DNA of 25,611 nt from Marinomonas sp. CT5 (GCF_018336975.1 NZ_CP025572.1:4375450-4401060), one strand, 5' to 3'. Counted from the first letter of the stretch, positions 1-11,393 are shown. A program made the numbers and translations. Notes: generated from the sequence alone by a model not told the origin.

Positions 1-258
1 TTACACTAACAATAACTTAATCGACTCACTGTCCCGAAGAACAACAAGCCAACATAAAGCGAATTGACGTGTTAGACGTTTCGCAAGACTTCAATTTTTT
101 TGATCCTAAAAGGATCTTCTGAAGCCTCCAGCGAGCGCCCACACAAATTATCTGATTATCTATTTTAAAGAGCGTGCTAACTTGAATGACTAAGCAAACT
201 TATGTTTGGTTAGTTGAACTTGGTCTTCGTTGCTCTGAAGCCTTGTCCGTGTCAGCGA
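1..258 (-). other. 16S rRNA operon leader (5' part of an rrn transcript)
   Basis: Read on the minus strand, this stretch resembles the leader that precedes 16S rRNA in gammaproteobacteria. It has a boxA-like antitermination site CGCTCTTTAAAA (plus-strand 163-174), followed by the GTGTGGGCGCTCGC segment (plus 130-143) that parallels GTGTGGGCACTCG of E. coli rrn leaders. A hairpin GATCCT/AGGATC lies at 102-116. It starts just after an rRNA-type promoter and runs off the left edge, so the mature 16S gene should begin shortly outside the window. No 16S sequence itself is visible. There is no protein gene in 1-330. The identification rests on motif order, not on an alignment. Confidence 0.75.
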
Positions 259-264
259 GGGCGT

Positions 265-292
265 ATATTAAGGATCTACAGATTTTGTGCAA
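265..292 (-). promoter_or_regulatory. rRNA operon promoter with UP-like element
   Basis: On the minus strand a -35 TTGCAC (plus 287-292) and a -10 TAATAT (plus 265-270) are separated by 16 bases. The next bases, ACGCCCTCGCTG, form a GC-rich discriminator of the kind linked to stringent control. Upstream (about 293-335, overlapping the end of ispH) the DNA is almost purely A and T, as expected for an UP element that binds the RNA polymerase alpha C-terminal domain. Transcription would start near 257. Confidence 0.75.
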
Positions 293-330
293 CCCTTTTT
301 TTAAGAATTCTTAAATTAATTTCAAATTAA

Positions 331-1281
331 TCAAACTTCAACAATACGCAGTTCCTTCGGCATAGAAAAAGAGACGTTCTCCTCTCTGCCTTTTAGTTCT
401 TGAGGAGCACTTCCCCCTTCTTTAACTAGACGATCTATTACTTCGTTAACAAGCACTTCAGGTGCCGAAGCCCCCGCGGTCACGCCGATACTGAAAACGC
501 CTTCCAACCATTCACGTTTAATTTCATTAGCATTATCGATCAAATAAGCTTTTGCGCCCATTCTTTCCGCCAATTCACGTAGACGGTTCGAATTTGAACT
601 ATTCACAGAGCCAACCACAAACACCAACTCAGACTCTTCAGCCAATGTCTTCACGGCATCTTGGCGATTTTGAGTGGCATAACAAATATCATCTTTTTTA
701 GGGCCTCGAATCATTGGAAAATGATTACGCAGAGCATCAATAACAACCGAAGTATCATCCATAGACAAGGTAGTTTGAGTCACAAAAGCAAGGCGCTCAG
801 GATTCTTAACTTGGAGTTTTTCTACATCTTCTGGGGTCTCGACTAAATAAATAGCTCCCCCTTGACGATCATCATACTGTCCCATGGTCCCTTCAACTTC
901 CGGATGCCCGTCATGACCGATCAAAATACATTCCATCCCGTCACGAGAGTATCGCAACACTTCTAAATGCACTTTTGTCACCAATGGACAAGTGGCATCG
1001 AATACCTTCAATCCACGATTAGTCGCTTCATCTCGAACGGCTTTTGATACACCATGAGCACTAAAGATGACAATATTATCGTCTGGCACTTGGTCAAGCT
1101 CATCGACAAAAACAGCACCTCTGGCCTTCAGCGATTCAACAACAAATTTATTGTGAACAACTTCATGGCGAACATAAATTGGCGCTTCAAACAAATCTAA
1201 GCAACGATTCACAATATCTATTGCTCTATCAACGCCCGCACAAAAGCCACGCGGATTGGCAAGTTGAATCGCAAAACTCAT
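331..1281 (-). CDS. ispH: 4-hydroxy-3-methylbut-2-enyl diphosphate reductase
   Basis: IspH (LytB) carries out the last step of the cytoplasmic MEP pathway, reducing HMBPP to IPP and DMAPP with a 4Fe-4S cluster. The 316-residue product has the usual length. The three cluster cysteines are visible at C14 (PRGFCAG), C98 (DATCPLV) and C200 ([10 protein letters not shown]). The substrate-site residues H43, H76 (FSAHGVS), H126 and E128 ([14 protein letters not shown]) are all present, shifted by two from E. coli numbering. The ATG overlaps the TGA of fkpB by four bases (ATGA), so translation is probably coupled. It is the last gene of the ribF-ileS-lspA-fkpB-ispH operon. Its 3' end abuts the UP element of the downstream rRNA promoter, and no separate terminator is evident. 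Confidence 0.97.
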   Translation of the reverse strand: MSFAIQLANPRGFCAGVDRAIDIVNRCLDLFEAPIYVRHEVVHNKFVVESLKARGAVFVDELDQVPDDNIVIFSAHGVSKAVRDEATNRGLKVFDATCPLVTKVHLEVLRYSRDGMECILIGHDGHPEVEGTMGQYDDRQGGAIYLVETPEDVEKLQVKNPERLAFVTQTTLSMDDTSVVIDALRNHFPMIRGPKKDDICYATQNRQDAVKTLAEESELVFVVGSVNSSNSNRLRELAERMGAKAYLIDNANEIKREWLEGVFSIGVTAGASAPEVLVNEVIDRLVKEGGSAPQELKGREENVSFSMPKELRIVEV

Positions 1282-1712
1282 ACATCAGCCTCATCAACAG
1301 AAACAATTCTTACTTTAAAAGTTAACGAGCGACCAGCAAGAGGATGATTGAAGTCAACCACCACCTCTTTATCACCAATTTCCGCAATAACACCGGGAAG
1401 TTCGTTTTTGCTCATATCAGCAAAAGACACCACCATGCCTTCTTCAAGATCCATAGAAAATTGCGAACGAGGGATGCGCTGTATGTTACTTTCATTGTGC
1501 GCCCCAAACGCCTTTTCTGGCGGCATCACAAAAGAAGCCTCTTGCCCTGCCGTCATCCCCAATAGAGCAGATTCAAAATCAGGCAACAAACTACCGTCAC
1601 CAAAGACAAAGCTAGCTGGAGACTGAGAAAAGTTAGAATCAACAATTTGGCCATCTTCAAGTGACAACTCAAAATGCAGAGTGACTCGGCTTGCTGCCGT
1701 AATTACGCTCAT
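1278..1712 (-). CDS. fkpB: FKBP-type peptidyl-prolyl isomerase, SlpA/FkpB class
   Basis: This 144-residue protein matches the small cytoplasmic FKBP class (FkpB/SlpA) that always sits between lspA and ispH in gammaproteobacteria. The N-terminal half carries the FKBP pattern: [10 protein letters not shown], then [19 protein letters not shown], where the last strand-helix lines the prolyl pocket. The middle part ([20 protein letters not shown]) is the start of the inserted-in-flap chaperone domain. No signal peptide is seen. The ATG follows an AAGGTGA ribosome site and overlaps the lspA stop by four bases. The likely role is a folding helper, with prolyl isomerisation inferred from the family. 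Confidence 0.93.
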   Translation of the reverse strand: MSVITAASRVTLHFELSLEDGQIVDSNFSQSPASFVFGDGSLLPDFESALLGMTAGQEASFVMPPEKAFGAHNESNIQRIPRSQFSMDLEEGMVVSFADMSKNELPGVIAEIGDKEVVVDFNHPLAGRSLTFKVRIVSVDEADV

Positions 1713-2215
1713 TCTTTTTCACCTTCTTGCTTTTTGGTCACAAAACTTTCAAGCAACATTAAAATAACACCAATAGTAATAGCACTGTCTGCAAGATTAA
1801 ATGCGGGGAAATACCAAGATTGCTGCCAATGAAACTGCAAAAAATCTACTACATGACCATAAACTAAACGATCATAGAGATTACCAATCGCACCACCAAG
1901 CACAAGGGTTAACGCTAGAGACTCCAATCGATTTGTTTCAGCAATCTTAACCAAGCGCCAACTAATGCCAACAACAACAGCCAAAGCAATGAAGGAAAAA
2001 AACCAACGCTGCCAGCCACCAGCCTGAGCAAGAAAGCTAAAAGCAGCACCGGTGTTATAGCGCAACGTTAAATCAAAGAATGGAAAAACAGCGATCTCTT
2101 GCCCATAAAACAAATTCGATTCAATGGCCTGTTTTGTCACCCAATCTAAAACAAAAAGAATAAGAGCCAGCGCCCACCAGCGCTGAACTCGTTTCCAAAC
2201 AGTTAAAACAGTCAT
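1709..2215 (-). CDS. lspA: Lipoprotein signal peptidase (signal peptidase II)
   Basis: LspA is the inner-membrane aspartyl protease that cleaves signal peptides from diacylglyceryl-modified prolipoproteins. The 168-residue sequence has four hydrophobic segments (about 12-28, 69-88, 98-116, 140-157). The signature boxes NTGAAFSFL, GGAIGNLYDR...GHVVDFLQF and FPAFNLADSAITIG are all present. The catalytic pair falls at D124 and D143, the same numbers as in Pseudomonas LspA. The start codon shares one base with the ileS stop (TAATG) and has no strong ribosome site, so it probably depends on reinitiation after ileS. This gene is the target of globomycin in other bacteria. Confidence 0.97.
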   Translation of the reverse strand: MTVLTVWKRVQRWWALALILFVLDWVTKQAIESNLFYGQEIAVFPFFDLTLRYNTGAAFSFLAQAGGWQRWFFSFIALAVVVGISWRLVKIAETNRLESLALTLVLGGAIGNLYDRLVYGHVVDFLQFHWQQSWYFPAFNLADSAITIGVILMLLESFVTKKQEGEKE

Positions 2216-5037
2216 TAAGCGTAAAGGCGCTGTTCACCTTCCCCATCAGGTAAGTTAGAGATACAACGATCACATAGTTCTGGATGCGCTTCTCGTTTAC
2301 CCACTTCTTCACGGTGATGCCAACAGCGAACACACTTGGTGTATTTGCTCAGTTCAACATGAACTTTCAAACCTTCAAGGTCCGTTGCTACCGCATTTTC
2401 ATCCGCTTCAGACAAAGGCAACACCTTAACTTCGGAAGCAATCAATACAAAGCGTAATTCTTCACCAAGACGGTTTAATACAGCTTTTAACTCTTCATCG
2501 CAATAAAGTGTAATTTCAGCACTTAAACTTGCTTTCATCTTACCTTCACTACGAGCCGCTTCTAATACTTTATTGATCGCTACTTTTGCTTCAAGCATTT
2601 GTTTCCAGAAGTCACGCCCCATTGGCTCATCGCCCGCTAGTTCTTCAAGACCTTCATACCAAGTCTCCAAGAACACAGATTCACTACGCTCGCCGGGAAG
2701 GGTTTGCCAAATTTCATCCGCTGTGAAACTCAAGATAGGGGCAATCCAACGAGAGAATGCCTCCACTACATGATAAAGCGCAGTCTGTGCAGAACGACGT
2801 GCCAAGCTGTCTTTTTGCGTTGTGTATTGACGATCTTTAATAACATCCAAATAGAAGCCGCCTAAATCCACAGAACAGAAGTTCTGGATTTTTTGGTTCA
2901 CTGTATGGAATTGATATTCGTTGTAAGCGGTATTCAATTCTTTTTGCAATAGCGCTGCACGATCAACAATCCAACGATCCAATGCAATCATGTCATTAGA
3001 AGACACCATATCGGTAGCAGGATTGAAGCCATTCAAGTTTGCCATCATAAAGCGCGCCGTATTTCGGATACGACGATAAGAGTCCGCTACTCGCTTAAGG
3101 ATTTCATCAGACACTGTCATTTCTGTGGTGTAATCGGTCGCCGCTACCCATAAACGGATAATATCAGCCCCCAAGGTATCCATGACTTTCTGTGGAGACA
3201 ATACATTCCCCAAAGACTTAGACATCTTACGACCATCACCATCTACAGTGAAACCATGAGTCAGTACTTGCTTATAAGGTGGCACCCCTCGAATCGCCAT
3301 AGAGGTTTTCAACGAAGACTGGAACCAACCACGATGTTGATCTGAACCCTCCAGGTACAAATCTGCAGGGAAGCTCAACTCATCACGCTGATCAATAACC
3401 GAGTAATGAGTCACACCAGAGTCAAACCACACATCTAATGTGTCCGTTACCTTGCTGTATTTTTCTGCATCTGCCCCTAACAAGTCCGCGGCTTCTAGCT
3501 CAAACCAAGCATCGATGCCTTCGACCTCAATACGCTTAGCAACTTCTTCGATTAAACGAGGTGTTTCAGGGTGAAGCTCTTGAGTCTCTTTATTAATAAA
3601 TAATGCAATTGGCACACCCCAAGTACGCTGACGAGACACACACCAATCTGGGCTATTGTTCAACATGCCTTCCATGCGGTTTTGGCCCCAACTTGGCACC
3701 CACTTAACCCCTTCAACAGCATGCTTGGCAGCGTCTAGCAAACCTTCTTTGGTCATACTGATAAACCACTGAGGTGTTGCACGGAAAATCAATGGGGTTT
3801 TAGTACGCCAGCAATGTGGGTAACTATGGAATATCTTGGATTCAAACACTAAAGCATTGTTGCGGTTTAGCGCTTCAAGAATAGCATCATCCACTTTATA
3901 GACATGCAATCCAGCAAACTCGCCAGCCGCGTCAGAGTAAACACCATTGTCTTGAACAAGATTGATTGTACCAATGCCGTTTTCACGACCAACATTAAAG
4001 TCATCAACACCGTGATCTGGTGCGGTATGCACACAGCCGGTACCCGCTTCAGTGGTAACATGCTCACCCAAGATGACAGGGATATCGCGCTGCAAGAATG
4101 GGTGATTCAAAACAGTACCCGCAAGGTCAGCACCTACTGCTCGACCCACAATACGGAAATCAGCAACGCCATAACGAGACATGACGCCTTCAACCATATC
4201 TTCAGCGAGAATCAGGCGCTCTTTGCCCAAGCCCATATCCACTTCAACCAAGGCATAATTAAACTCTGGGTGAATAGAAACTGCTTGGCTTGCAGGAAGC
4301 GTCCAAGGCGTTGTCGTCCAAATCACCACAGAGACGTTACCTTCACCTTCAACAGCAGAGAATTTAGCCAACAAAGCCGCTTCATCCTGAGGCGCATAAC
4401 GAACATCTAAAGATAAAGAGGTTTTATCTTGGTATTCCACTTCCGCTTCAGCTAACGCAGAACCACCAACAACACTCCAATAAACTGGCTTAAAGCCTTT
4501 TACCAAATGGCCGTTTTCTGCAATTTTACCCAAAGCGCGAACAATGTTGGCTTCCGTTTGGAAGTTCATCGTCAGATAAGGATTTTCCCAATCCCCCATC
4601 ACACCAAGACGGATAAAGTCTTTTTTCTGCTCTTCGATTTGCGAGTAAGCATATTCGCGACATTTAGCACGAAACTCTTTATAAGAAACTTTCGCTCCCG
4701 CCTTGCCAATCAATTGCTCAACTTTATGCTCAATTGGCAAACCGTGACAATCCCAACCTGGGATATAAGGTGCATCAAAGCCGCTGACAGTTTTAGACTT
4801 AACAATAATATCTTTGAGGATTTTGTTAACTGCGTGACCAATGTGAATACTGCCATTTGCGTAAGGAGGACCATCATGAAGAATAAAAGACTTACGGCCT
4901 TTACTCACATCACGTACTTTTTGGTATAGGTCCATATCCTGCCAACGCTTAAGCATTGCAGGTTCACGTTTTGCCAAATCTCCACGCATTGGGAAGTCAG
5001 TATCTGGCAAATTCAGTGTCGGTTTATAATCACTCAT
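2215..5037 (-). CDS. ileS: Isoleucyl-tRNA synthetase
   Basis: Class I aminoacyl-tRNA synthetase charging tRNA-Ile; 940 residues, close to the 938 of E. coli. The HIGH box lies at residues 65-68 in [12 protein letters not shown], and the KMSKS loop near residue 605 in [14 protein letters not shown]. Between them lies the large CP1 editing domain, with a [12 protein letters not shown] block and the [12 protein letters not shown] block that hydrolyses Val-tRNA. The C-terminal end keeps the zinc finger ([12 protein letters not shown]...CDRC), marking the bacterial type that is normally sensitive to mupirocin. It sits 32 bases downstream of ribF in the same operon. Several long antisense reading frames over this gene are shadows. 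Confidence 0.98.
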   Translation of the reverse strand: MSDYKPTLNLPDTDFPMRGDLAKREPAMLKRWQDMDLYQKVRDVSKGRKSFILHDGPPYANGSIHIGHAVNKILKDIIVKSKTVSGFDAPYIPGWDCHGLPIEHKVEQLIGKAGAKVSYKEFRAKCREYAYSQIEEQKKDFIRLGVMGDWENPYLTMNFQTEANIVRALGKIAENGHLVKGFKPVYWSVVGGSALAEAEVEYQDKTSLSLDVRYAPQDEAALLAKFSAVEGEGNVSVVIWTTTPWTLPASQAVSIHPEFNYALVEVDMGLGKERLILAEDMVEGVMSRYGVADFRIVGRAVGADLAGTVLNHPFLQRDIPVILGEHVTTEAGTGCVHTAPDHGVDDFNVGRENGIGTINLVQDNGVYSDAAGEFAGLHVYKVDDAILEALNRNNALVFESKIFHSYPHCWRTKTPLIFRATPQWFISMTKEGLLDAAKHAVEGVKWVPSWGQNRMEGMLNNSPDWCVSRQRTWGVPIALFINKETQELHPETPRLIEEVAKRIEVEGIDAWFELEAADLLGADAEKYSKVTDTLDVWFDSGVTHYSVIDQRDELSFPADLYLEGSDQHRGWFQSSLKTSMAIRGVPPYKQVLTHGFTVDGDGRKMSKSLGNVLSPQKVMDTLGADIIRLWVAATDYTTEMTVSDEILKRVADSYRRIRNTARFMMANLNGFNPATDMVSSNDMIALDRWIVDRAALLQKELNTAYNEYQFHTVNQKIQNFCSVDLGGFYLDVIKDRQYTTQKDSLARRSAQTALYHVVEAFSRWIAPILSFTADEIWQTLPGERSESVFLETWYEGLEELAGDEPMGRDFWKQMLEAKVAINKVLEAARSEGKMKASLSAEITLYCDEELKAVLNRLGEELRFVLIASEVKVLPLSEADENAVATDLEGLKVHVELSKYTKCVRCWHHREEVGKREAHPELCDRCISNLPDGEGEQRLYA

Positions 5038-5069
5038 GGTTTATCGATTCATCCTCAAAGATCATCTTT

Positions 5070-5999
5070 TCACTGATTAGCAAAAAAGCGTAACGCTTCT
5101 TCTTTATCACATTGAATTTGTTTTTCCAGCGCATCTAAGCTGGCCATTTTTCGCTCTGCCCTAATAAAGTGACAGAAAGTGACCTGCACATATTTGTCGT
5201 ACAGGTCACCACTAAAATCTAACAGGTGTACCTCTAATATTGGTGTCTTACCTTGAACAGTAGGACGTACGCCAATATTCGCAACGCCATTATGGGAAAC
5301 GCCATCAACCAAAAAGGTCACAGCGTATACGCCAGAAAGAGCAGACTTAGTGCCTTTAAGGTGTACATTCGCCGTTGGAAAACCTAATTTCCGACCTAGC
5401 TGCTGTCCATGTCTCACTCGACCACTTAACGAAACAGCGTGCCCCATATTCAGCTGGGCCGCCGCAATATCGCCACGTTCAAGAGCATCTCTAACCAGAG
5501 TGCTACTGACTCGTTCATCCAAAGCATTTAATACCGAAGGCGTATTCTCAACATCAAAACCCTGCCGACCGCCGAACTCTTGCAAGTAATAAAAGTCACC
5601 TTGGCGGTCACAGCCGAAGCGAAAATCATCTCCTACCACCAAATGCTTTACCGACAAACCATCTAGCAAAATCTGCTGACAAAATGCCTGAGCATCTAAC
5701 TGTTGAAGCTTAAGGCTAAACGGCATACAAAGAACATAATCAACGCCATGTCCTTCTAGCAGCTTCACCTTATCACGCAAACGACTAATACGGCCTGGCG
5801 CAGTCTCCGGCCCAAAAAACTCTCTTGGTTGAGGTTCAAAGATCATAATCGCAGAAGGCGAATTATATTGCTTAGCCAGAGCTTTGACGCGCGCCAAAAT
5901 GGCACCATGCCCTAAATGAACACCGTCAAAATTCCCTATCGTCAGCACGCATTCTTTGTGCTTTGAACGGATATTATGAATACCGCGAATTAACTCCAT
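5070..5999 (-). CDS. ribF: Bifunctional riboflavin kinase / FAD synthetase
   Basis: RibF phosphorylates riboflavin to FMN and adenylates FMN to FAD in the cytoplasm. The 309-residue product has both domains in the usual order. The N-terminal nucleotidyltransferase has GNFDGVHLGH at residues 22-31 and RVSSTLVRDAL near 165. The C-terminal riboflavin kinase has GRVRHGQQLGRKLGFPTANV near 193-212 and GVANIGVRPTV. It is the first gene of the minus-strand operon ending in ispH. The ATG at 5999 begins MELIRGIHNI, the normal N-terminus for the family. A good -10 box lies about 50 bases upstream. Confidence 0.97.
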   Translation of the reverse strand: MELIRGIHNIRSKHKECVLTIGNFDGVHLGHGAILARVKALAKQYNSPSAIMIFEPQPREFFGPETAPGRISRLRDKVKLLEGHGVDYVLCMPFSLKLQQLDAQAFCQQILLDGLSVKHLVVGDDFRFGCDRQGDFYYLQEFGGRQGFDVENTPSVLNALDERVSSTLVRDALERGDIAAAQLNMGHAVSLSGRVRHGQQLGRKLGFPTANVHLKGTKSALSGVYAVTFLVDGVSHNGVANIGVRPTVQGKTPILEVHLLDFSGDLYDKYVQVTFCHFIRAERKMASLDALEKQIQCDKEEALRFFANQ

Positions 6000-6047
6000 A
6001 GAACCCCGTACAAAACAATTAACCCCAGCGTCGAAAAAATATCAGGG

Positions 6048-6076
6048 ATTATATAGCAGTTAACCTAATGAAGGTA
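6048..6076 (-). promoter_or_regulatory. Probable promoter of the ribF-ileS-lspA-fkpB-ispH operon
   Basis: On the minus strand a perfect TATAAT (plus 6048-6053) is preceded, 17 bases upstream, by a weak -35 TACCTT (plus 6071-6076). The local sequence TGCTATATAAT also offers an extended -10 reading. Transcription would start near 6041, leaving a leader of about 40 bases before the ribF ATG. The remaining intergenic DNA up to the murJ stop at 6136 shows no convincing terminator, so some murJ readthrough into the operon is possible. Confidence 0.55.
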
Positions 6077-6135
6077 GGCCAGAACTTGAACAAGCTGTGC
6101 AAACCCATCATCAAGACAAAAACACTTTAATACAC

Positions 6136-7704
6136 CTAATGCTTAAAAATAGAAGGACGCAACCCCGCAGCGACCGCAACGAGAACGTACACCAGCACAC
6201 CACAGACAACAACCGCCAAGGTACAGACAACACGATACAAGTCATCCATCTGCGTCCACTGCCAACCCTGAAGAAGCACAAGATACAAACATCCACCAAG
6301 AGCAAGAGTGGCACTTAACAATATTCGCAGCAAACGCCCCCACTGAGCAGAAAACACATGATATTGCTTCTTGTACAGTCCGCGCCACAGCAAGAAAGCA
6401 TTTAGCCCTGCCGATAGACTGGTTGCCAATGCCAGCCCAACATGTCCCAGCGGCCAAACCAACATTAGATTCAGAACCATATTCGATACCATTGCAATGA
6501 TTCCGATACGCACCGGTGTTTTGGTATCTTGTCGAGCATAGTAGCCAGGCGCTAACACTTTAATTAACATCATAAACACCAACCCCAACGAATAAGCCTG
6601 AAGACTTTGCGCCGCCATATGAACATCATTGACCGTCAACTCACCTCGGTAAAAGATGGTGGCTATTAAAGGCTCAGCAAGCATAAACAACGCAAGAGAG
6701 GATGGAATAGCAATTAACAACAAGATGCGTAACGCCCAATCCAATGTATCCGAAAACTTAGACGACTCCCCACCAGAAAAACTGCGCGACAAAGAAGGCA
6801 AAATCACTGTACTGATAGCAATCGCAAAAATCCCCAATGGCAATTCATATAAGCGATCCGACAAATACAGCCAAGTAATACTCCCTGTCTGTAAAAAGGA
6901 AGCCAAGACCGTATCCAGCAGCAAATTAATCTGACTCACAGACACACCAAATAAAGCCGGCCCCATCAAGAGCAAAATTCTTTTTACCCCTGGATGACGA
7001 AAGCCTAATGTGGGCATTGGCAATAATCGCAACCTTGCCAAAAATGGCACTTGAAACATCAACTGAAGCAAACCAGCAAAAAACACACCCCAAGCAACGG
7101 CCGTCTCAGCCTGAGCCGCTGTCCGAGCAAAACATAAGGTAGCAACTATTAAAGAGAGATTGAGAAAAATCGGAGTAATCGCCGGTACGGCGTATTCACC
7201 GTGCGCGTTTAAAATGCCACCAGCCAATGCCGTTAGCGAAATAAATAACAAATAGGGAAAAGTAATAACCAACAAATTAGAGGCCAATGCTGCCTGCCCA
7301 TCATCCGCCGCAAACCCCGGTGCAAACACATAAACCACCCAAGGGGCGCACACCATAAAAAGCGCAGTGATACACAACAACACCAAGGCGAGCGATCCTG
7401 TGACCGCAGAGATAAGCACACGAACCTCTTCTTTGCCTTCTTTCACTCGATAATCACTTAAAACCGGCACAAAAGCCTGAGCAAACGCCCCTTCTGCAAA
7501 TAATCGGCGAAAAAAATTAGGAATTTTAAAAGCAACATAAAATGCATCCGCACTACCACTCGCCCCTAACACATACGCCAAAGCCGCATCTCTCACCAAA
7601 CCCAAAATACGAGAAAGGAACGTACAGACAGAAACCAAGACACCAGAACGTAACAAAGACAAAGACTTAGGAGCCTTATCCGAAGAAGATTTGTTTTCAG
7701 ACAT
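6136..7704 (-). CDS. murJ: Lipid II flippase MurJ (MviN)
   Basis: MurJ moves undecaprenyl-linked lipid II across the inner membrane for peptidoglycan synthesis. The 522-residue protein has about 14 hydrophobic segments, the topology of the MOP exporter superfamily. The N-terminal family signature runs from about residue 19 to 70 and includes FLSRILGLVRDA, SADAFYVAFKIPNFFRRLF and AEGAFAQAFVPV, with the conserved cavity arginines. It lies between rpsT (divergent) and ribF (same strand), as in many gammaproteobacteria. The ATG at 7704 starts the expected MSENK... cytoplasmic tail, but no clear ribosome site precedes it (the leader just before it reads TAATTTTTT), so initiation may be weak. Confidence 0.97.
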   Translation of the reverse strand: MSENKSSSDKAPKSLSLLRSGVLVSVCTFLSRILGLVRDAALAYVLGASGSADAFYVAFKIPNFFRRLFAEGAFAQAFVPVLSDYRVKEGKEEVRVLISAVTGSLALVLLCITALFMVCAPWVVYVFAPGFAADDGQAALASNLLVITFPYLLFISLTALAGGILNAHGEYAVPAITPIFLNLSLIVATLCFARTAAQAETAVAWGVFFAGLLQLMFQVPFLARLRLLPMPTLGFRHPGVKRILLLMGPALFGVSVSQINLLLDTVLASFLQTGSITWLYLSDRLYELPLGIFAIAISTVILPSLSRSFSGGESSKFSDTLDWALRILLLIAIPSSLALFMLAEPLIATIFYRGELTVNDVHMAAQSLQAYSLGLVFMMLIKVLAPGYYARQDTKTPVRIGIIAMVSNMVLNLMLVWPLGHVGLALATSLSAGLNAFLLWRGLYKKQYHVFSAQWGRLLRILLSATLALGGCLYLVLLQGWQWTQMDDLYRVVCTLAVVVCGVLVYVLVAVAAGLRPSIFKH

Positions 7705-7802
7705 AAAAAATTACGACATAAGCAGTAGATAGATGAGTACAGAATAACACCTGCTACTACCTGAGCGCAGCCAAATATATAAGCTCATTTGACTAATTTT
7801 TG

Positions 7803-7808
7803 TATAAT
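7803..7808 (+). promoter_or_regulatory. Candidate -10 box for rpsT
   Basis: A perfect TATAAT lies about 128 bases upstream of the rpsT start. No good -35 is found at 16-18 bases; a TTGACT at 7789-7794 is only 8 bases away and cannot pair with it. The transcript would carry a leader of about 120 bases that includes the 7881-7905 hairpin. A second possible start is a TTGACA at 7867-7872, but its matching -10 is poor. The rest of the murJ-rpsT gap (7705-7935) shows no other gene. Confidence 0.45.
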
Positions 7809-7880
7809 AGGGTTGTGACAGCGCCAAAAACTGGTAAAATCCGCCGCGAGATTTCAAAGTTAACACTTGACATTAATTTC

Positions 7881-7905
7881 ATGACACAGCAGAGTGCTGG
7901 GTCAT
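7881..7905 (+). promoter_or_regulatory. Hairpin in the rpsT leader
   Basis: ATGACACAGCA at 7881-7891 pairs with TGCTGGGTCAT at 7895-7905, giving an 11-bp stem with a single A-G mismatch and a GAG loop. It lies 16 bases upstream of the AAAGGAG ribosome site of rpsT. It has no T tract, so it is not a terminator. It could be part of S20 autoregulation or an operator palindrome; neither is shown by the sequence. Confidence 0.5.
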
Positions 7906-7935
7906 TACTTATTCCAAAATTAAAGGAGCCAGACC

Positions 7936-8199
7936 GTGGCAAATTCCGCCGGTTCAAAAAAACGCGCGCGCCAAGCAGTAAAAAGCCGCGCTCACAATGG
8001 TAGCCTTCGTTCAATGGTTCGCACTTACTTGAAAAAAGTAGATGCAGCTATCGAAGCAGGCAATCAAGCTGACGCACAAGCAGCTTACGTTCTAGCAACT
8101 TCTAAGCTAGACAAAGCCGCTGACAAAGGCCTATATCACAAAAACAAAGCAGCTCGTCATAAGAGCCGCTTGAGTGCTAAAATCAAAGCACTGGCCTAA
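7936..8199 (+). CDS. rpsT: 30S ribosomal protein S20
   Basis: S20 is a primary 16S-binding protein of the small subunit. The 87-residue product is rich in Lys, Arg and Ala and has the family pattern: [14 protein letters not shown] at the start, [18 protein letters not shown] in the middle and [20 protein letters not shown] near the end. The start is a GTG seven bases after a strong AAAGGAG at 7922-7928. E. coli rpsT uses a weak UUG start as part of its translational feedback, so a non-AUG start here fits the same idea. It is a single-gene unit, closed by a strong hairpin terminator immediately downstream, and is divergent from murJ. Confidence 0.97.
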   Translation: MANSAGSKKRARQAVKSRAHNGSLRSMVRTYLKKVDAAIEAGNQADAQAAYVLATSKLDKAADKGLYHKNKAARHKSRLSAKIKALA

Positions 8200-8206
8200 T
8201 ACCTAT

Positions 8207-8234
8207 AAAAAAACCGGCACATGCCGGTTTTTTT
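8207..8234. terminator. Bidirectional rho-independent terminator between rpsT and dgkA
   Basis: ACCGGCA/TGCCGGT stem with a two-base CA centre, flanked by seven A on the left and seven T on the right. It can end rpsT on the plus strand and dgkA (stop at 8278) on the minus strand. Confidence 0.93.
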
Positions 8235-8277
8235 ATATCTTTTATTTGCTATTGAAATCCATTTCAAAATTCTCGCG

Positions 8278-8640
8278 CTAGCCAAATAACACTACCAGCC
8301 AAACCACTGCGGCCAAAAATAAAGCCAACATAACCGCTGCGGACCCCAAATCTTTAGCACGTCCTGACAATTCATGATGCTCATCACTGATACGATCCAC
8401 AACCGCCTCCACACTGGAGTTAATCGTTTCAACAATCAACACCATTCCGGCAGAAAAAATCAACACGGCTCGCTCAAGCCCGGTATCTCCAAACCAAATA
8501 GCAAAAGGCAAAGAAATCAAAAACAAAACAGATTCTTGTCGAAATGCAGCCTCATGCTTCCACTGCGCCCGCAACCCCTGATAAGAATACTTTGTAGCAC
8601 TAAGCACGCGATCTAAACCCACTTTACCTGGCTTTGCCAT
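8278..8640 (-). CDS. dgkA: Diacylglycerol kinase (membrane, DgkA type)
   Basis: Small integral-membrane kinase that converts diacylglycerol to phosphatidic acid, recycling the diacylglycerol released by periplasmic glucan or lipid modification. The 120-residue protein has an amphipathic N-terminus and three membrane helices (about 38-54, 56-76, 98-119). The family block VETINSSVEAVVDRI...HELSGRAKDLGSAAV carries the catalytic glutamates. It ends the cgtA-proB-dgkA group, 15 bases after proB, and converges on rpsT at a shared terminator. Its role fits the other lipid genes in the window, although it is not next to them. Confidence 0.95.
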   Translation of the reverse strand: MAKPGKVGLDRVLSATKYSYQGLRAQWKHEAAFRQESVLFLISLPFAIWFGDTGLERAVLIFSAGMVLIVETINSSVEAVVDRISDEHHELSGRAKDLGSAAVMLALFLAAVVWLVVLFG

Positions 8641-8655
8641 GACAAACCTAACCCC

Positions 8656-9780
8656 TTAAATAATAACTAAATCATCGCGATGAATTAACTCTGGTTCACC
8701 TTTATAACCTAAGATATCCCCAATATTAGACGAAGGCTGGCCAAGTAACTTCAATGTTTCAGCCACACTATAATTCACTAGTCCACGAGCAACTAGGTCG
8801 CCTTGCAAATCAACACAAATCACCATATCACCACGTGAAAACGTCCCTTGAGCATCTTTCACTCCGACAGGTAAAAGACTTGTACCCGCCTTACGCAACG
8901 CCTTTACAGCACCATCATCCAAAATCAAAGCCCCTCGACTCTTCAAATGCCCCGCTAACCACTGCTTACGCGCCGCCACTCTACCGTGTTCTGGTTGCAA
9001 CCAAGTTCCCAGTGCTTCACCCGCAGCAACACGAGTAATAACACCCTCTTCTCGGCCAGAAGCAATCAAGGTATCAGCACCAGAACGCGCAGCCAAAAGT
9101 GCCGCTCGAACCTTTGTCAGCATTCCACCACTACCTAACACGCCAGCCCCACCACTGGCCATGGACTCAAGACGGTCATCTGATGCTGAAATATGCGAAA
9201 TTAATGTTGCATCTTTATGGTCGCGCGGATTTTTATCATACAAGCCTTGCTGATCAGTCAAAATAATCAAAATATCAGCTTCAACAAGGTTAGCCACCAA
9301 GGCTCCCAACGTATCATTGTCACCAAACCGAATTTCATCGGTTACAACCGTATCATTTTCATTAACTATGGGTACAACACCAAGACCAAGCAGTGTTCGC
9401 AATGAAGATCGAGCGTTTAAGTAACGTCGACGATTAGATAAGTCATCATGTGTTAGCAGTATTTGCGCCGTACATAAGCCATGCTTCTCAAAATGCGATT
9501 CATACACGCCAACCAATTCCATCTGTCCAACGGCGGCGGCGGCCTGCAACTCATTCACCTGCGTAGGACGAGAAGAAAAACCAAGACGCTTCATGCCAGC
9601 CGCTATTGAGCCCGAAGAAACTAGAACCACTTCCTTGCCTTGCGCTCTTAACTCAGCAATTTGTGCGACCCAAAGACCAATCCGAGCAACATCTAACCCC
9701 TGCCCATCGTTGGTCAATAATGCACTGCCTATCTTGACAACGATACGTTGCGCCTTAGCTATTTTTTCTCGCATTTCCAT
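8656..9780 (-). CDS. proB: Glutamate 5-kinase
   Basis: First enzyme of proline synthesis: ATP plus glutamate gives gamma-glutamyl phosphate. The N-terminal amino-acid kinase domain shows [39 protein letters not shown] and [13 protein letters not shown]. The C-terminal PUA domain follows (about residues 278-365), containing [11 protein letters not shown] and [13 protein letters not shown]. The open frame extends to a TTG at 9801, but the ATG at 9780 (374 residues, [11 protein letters not shown]) is closer to the family start; a GGTGAG lies about 13 bases before it. It follows cgtA by about 26 bases in the same transcript, the order seen in Pseudomonas. The start remains uncertain by a few residues. 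Confidence 0.95.
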   Translation of the reverse strand: MEMREKIAKAQRIVVKIGSALLTNDGQGLDVARIGLWVAQIAELRAQGKEVVLVSSGSIAAGMKRLGFSSRPTQVNELQAAAAVGQMELVGVYESHFEKHGLCTAQILLTHDDLSNRRRYLNARSSLRTLLGLGVVPIVNENDTVVTDEIRFGDNDTLGALVANLVEADILIILTDQQGLYDKNPRDHKDATLISHISASDDRLESMASGGAGVLGSGGMLTKVRAALLAARSGADTLIASGREEGVITRVAAGEALGTWLQPEHGRVAARKQWLAGHLKSRGALILDDGAVKALRKAGTSLLPVGVKDAQGTFSRGDMVICVDLQGDLVARGLVNYSVAETLKLLGQPSSNIGDILGYKGEPELIHRDDLVII

Positions 9781-9806
9781 GATACTACTTATTCTCACCA
9801 ATCAGA

Positions 9807-11362
<1,556 letters not shown>

Positions 11363-11393
11363 GACTTACTCCTTAAATTTGAATAGTTAGCAC

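Noticed and set aside
3904..4410. 168-codon plus-strand open frame opposite ileS
   Set aside because: It is antisense to the conserved CP1 editing region of ileS, has no ribosome site and no recognisable protein features.
4507..4929. 140-codon plus-strand open frame opposite the 5' part of ileS
   Set aside because: Shadow of a strongly conserved gene; composition looks like reverse-read coding sequence.
7789..7808. TTGACT and TATAAT as one promoter for rpsT
   Set aside because: The two boxes are only 8 bases apart, too close for sigma-70.
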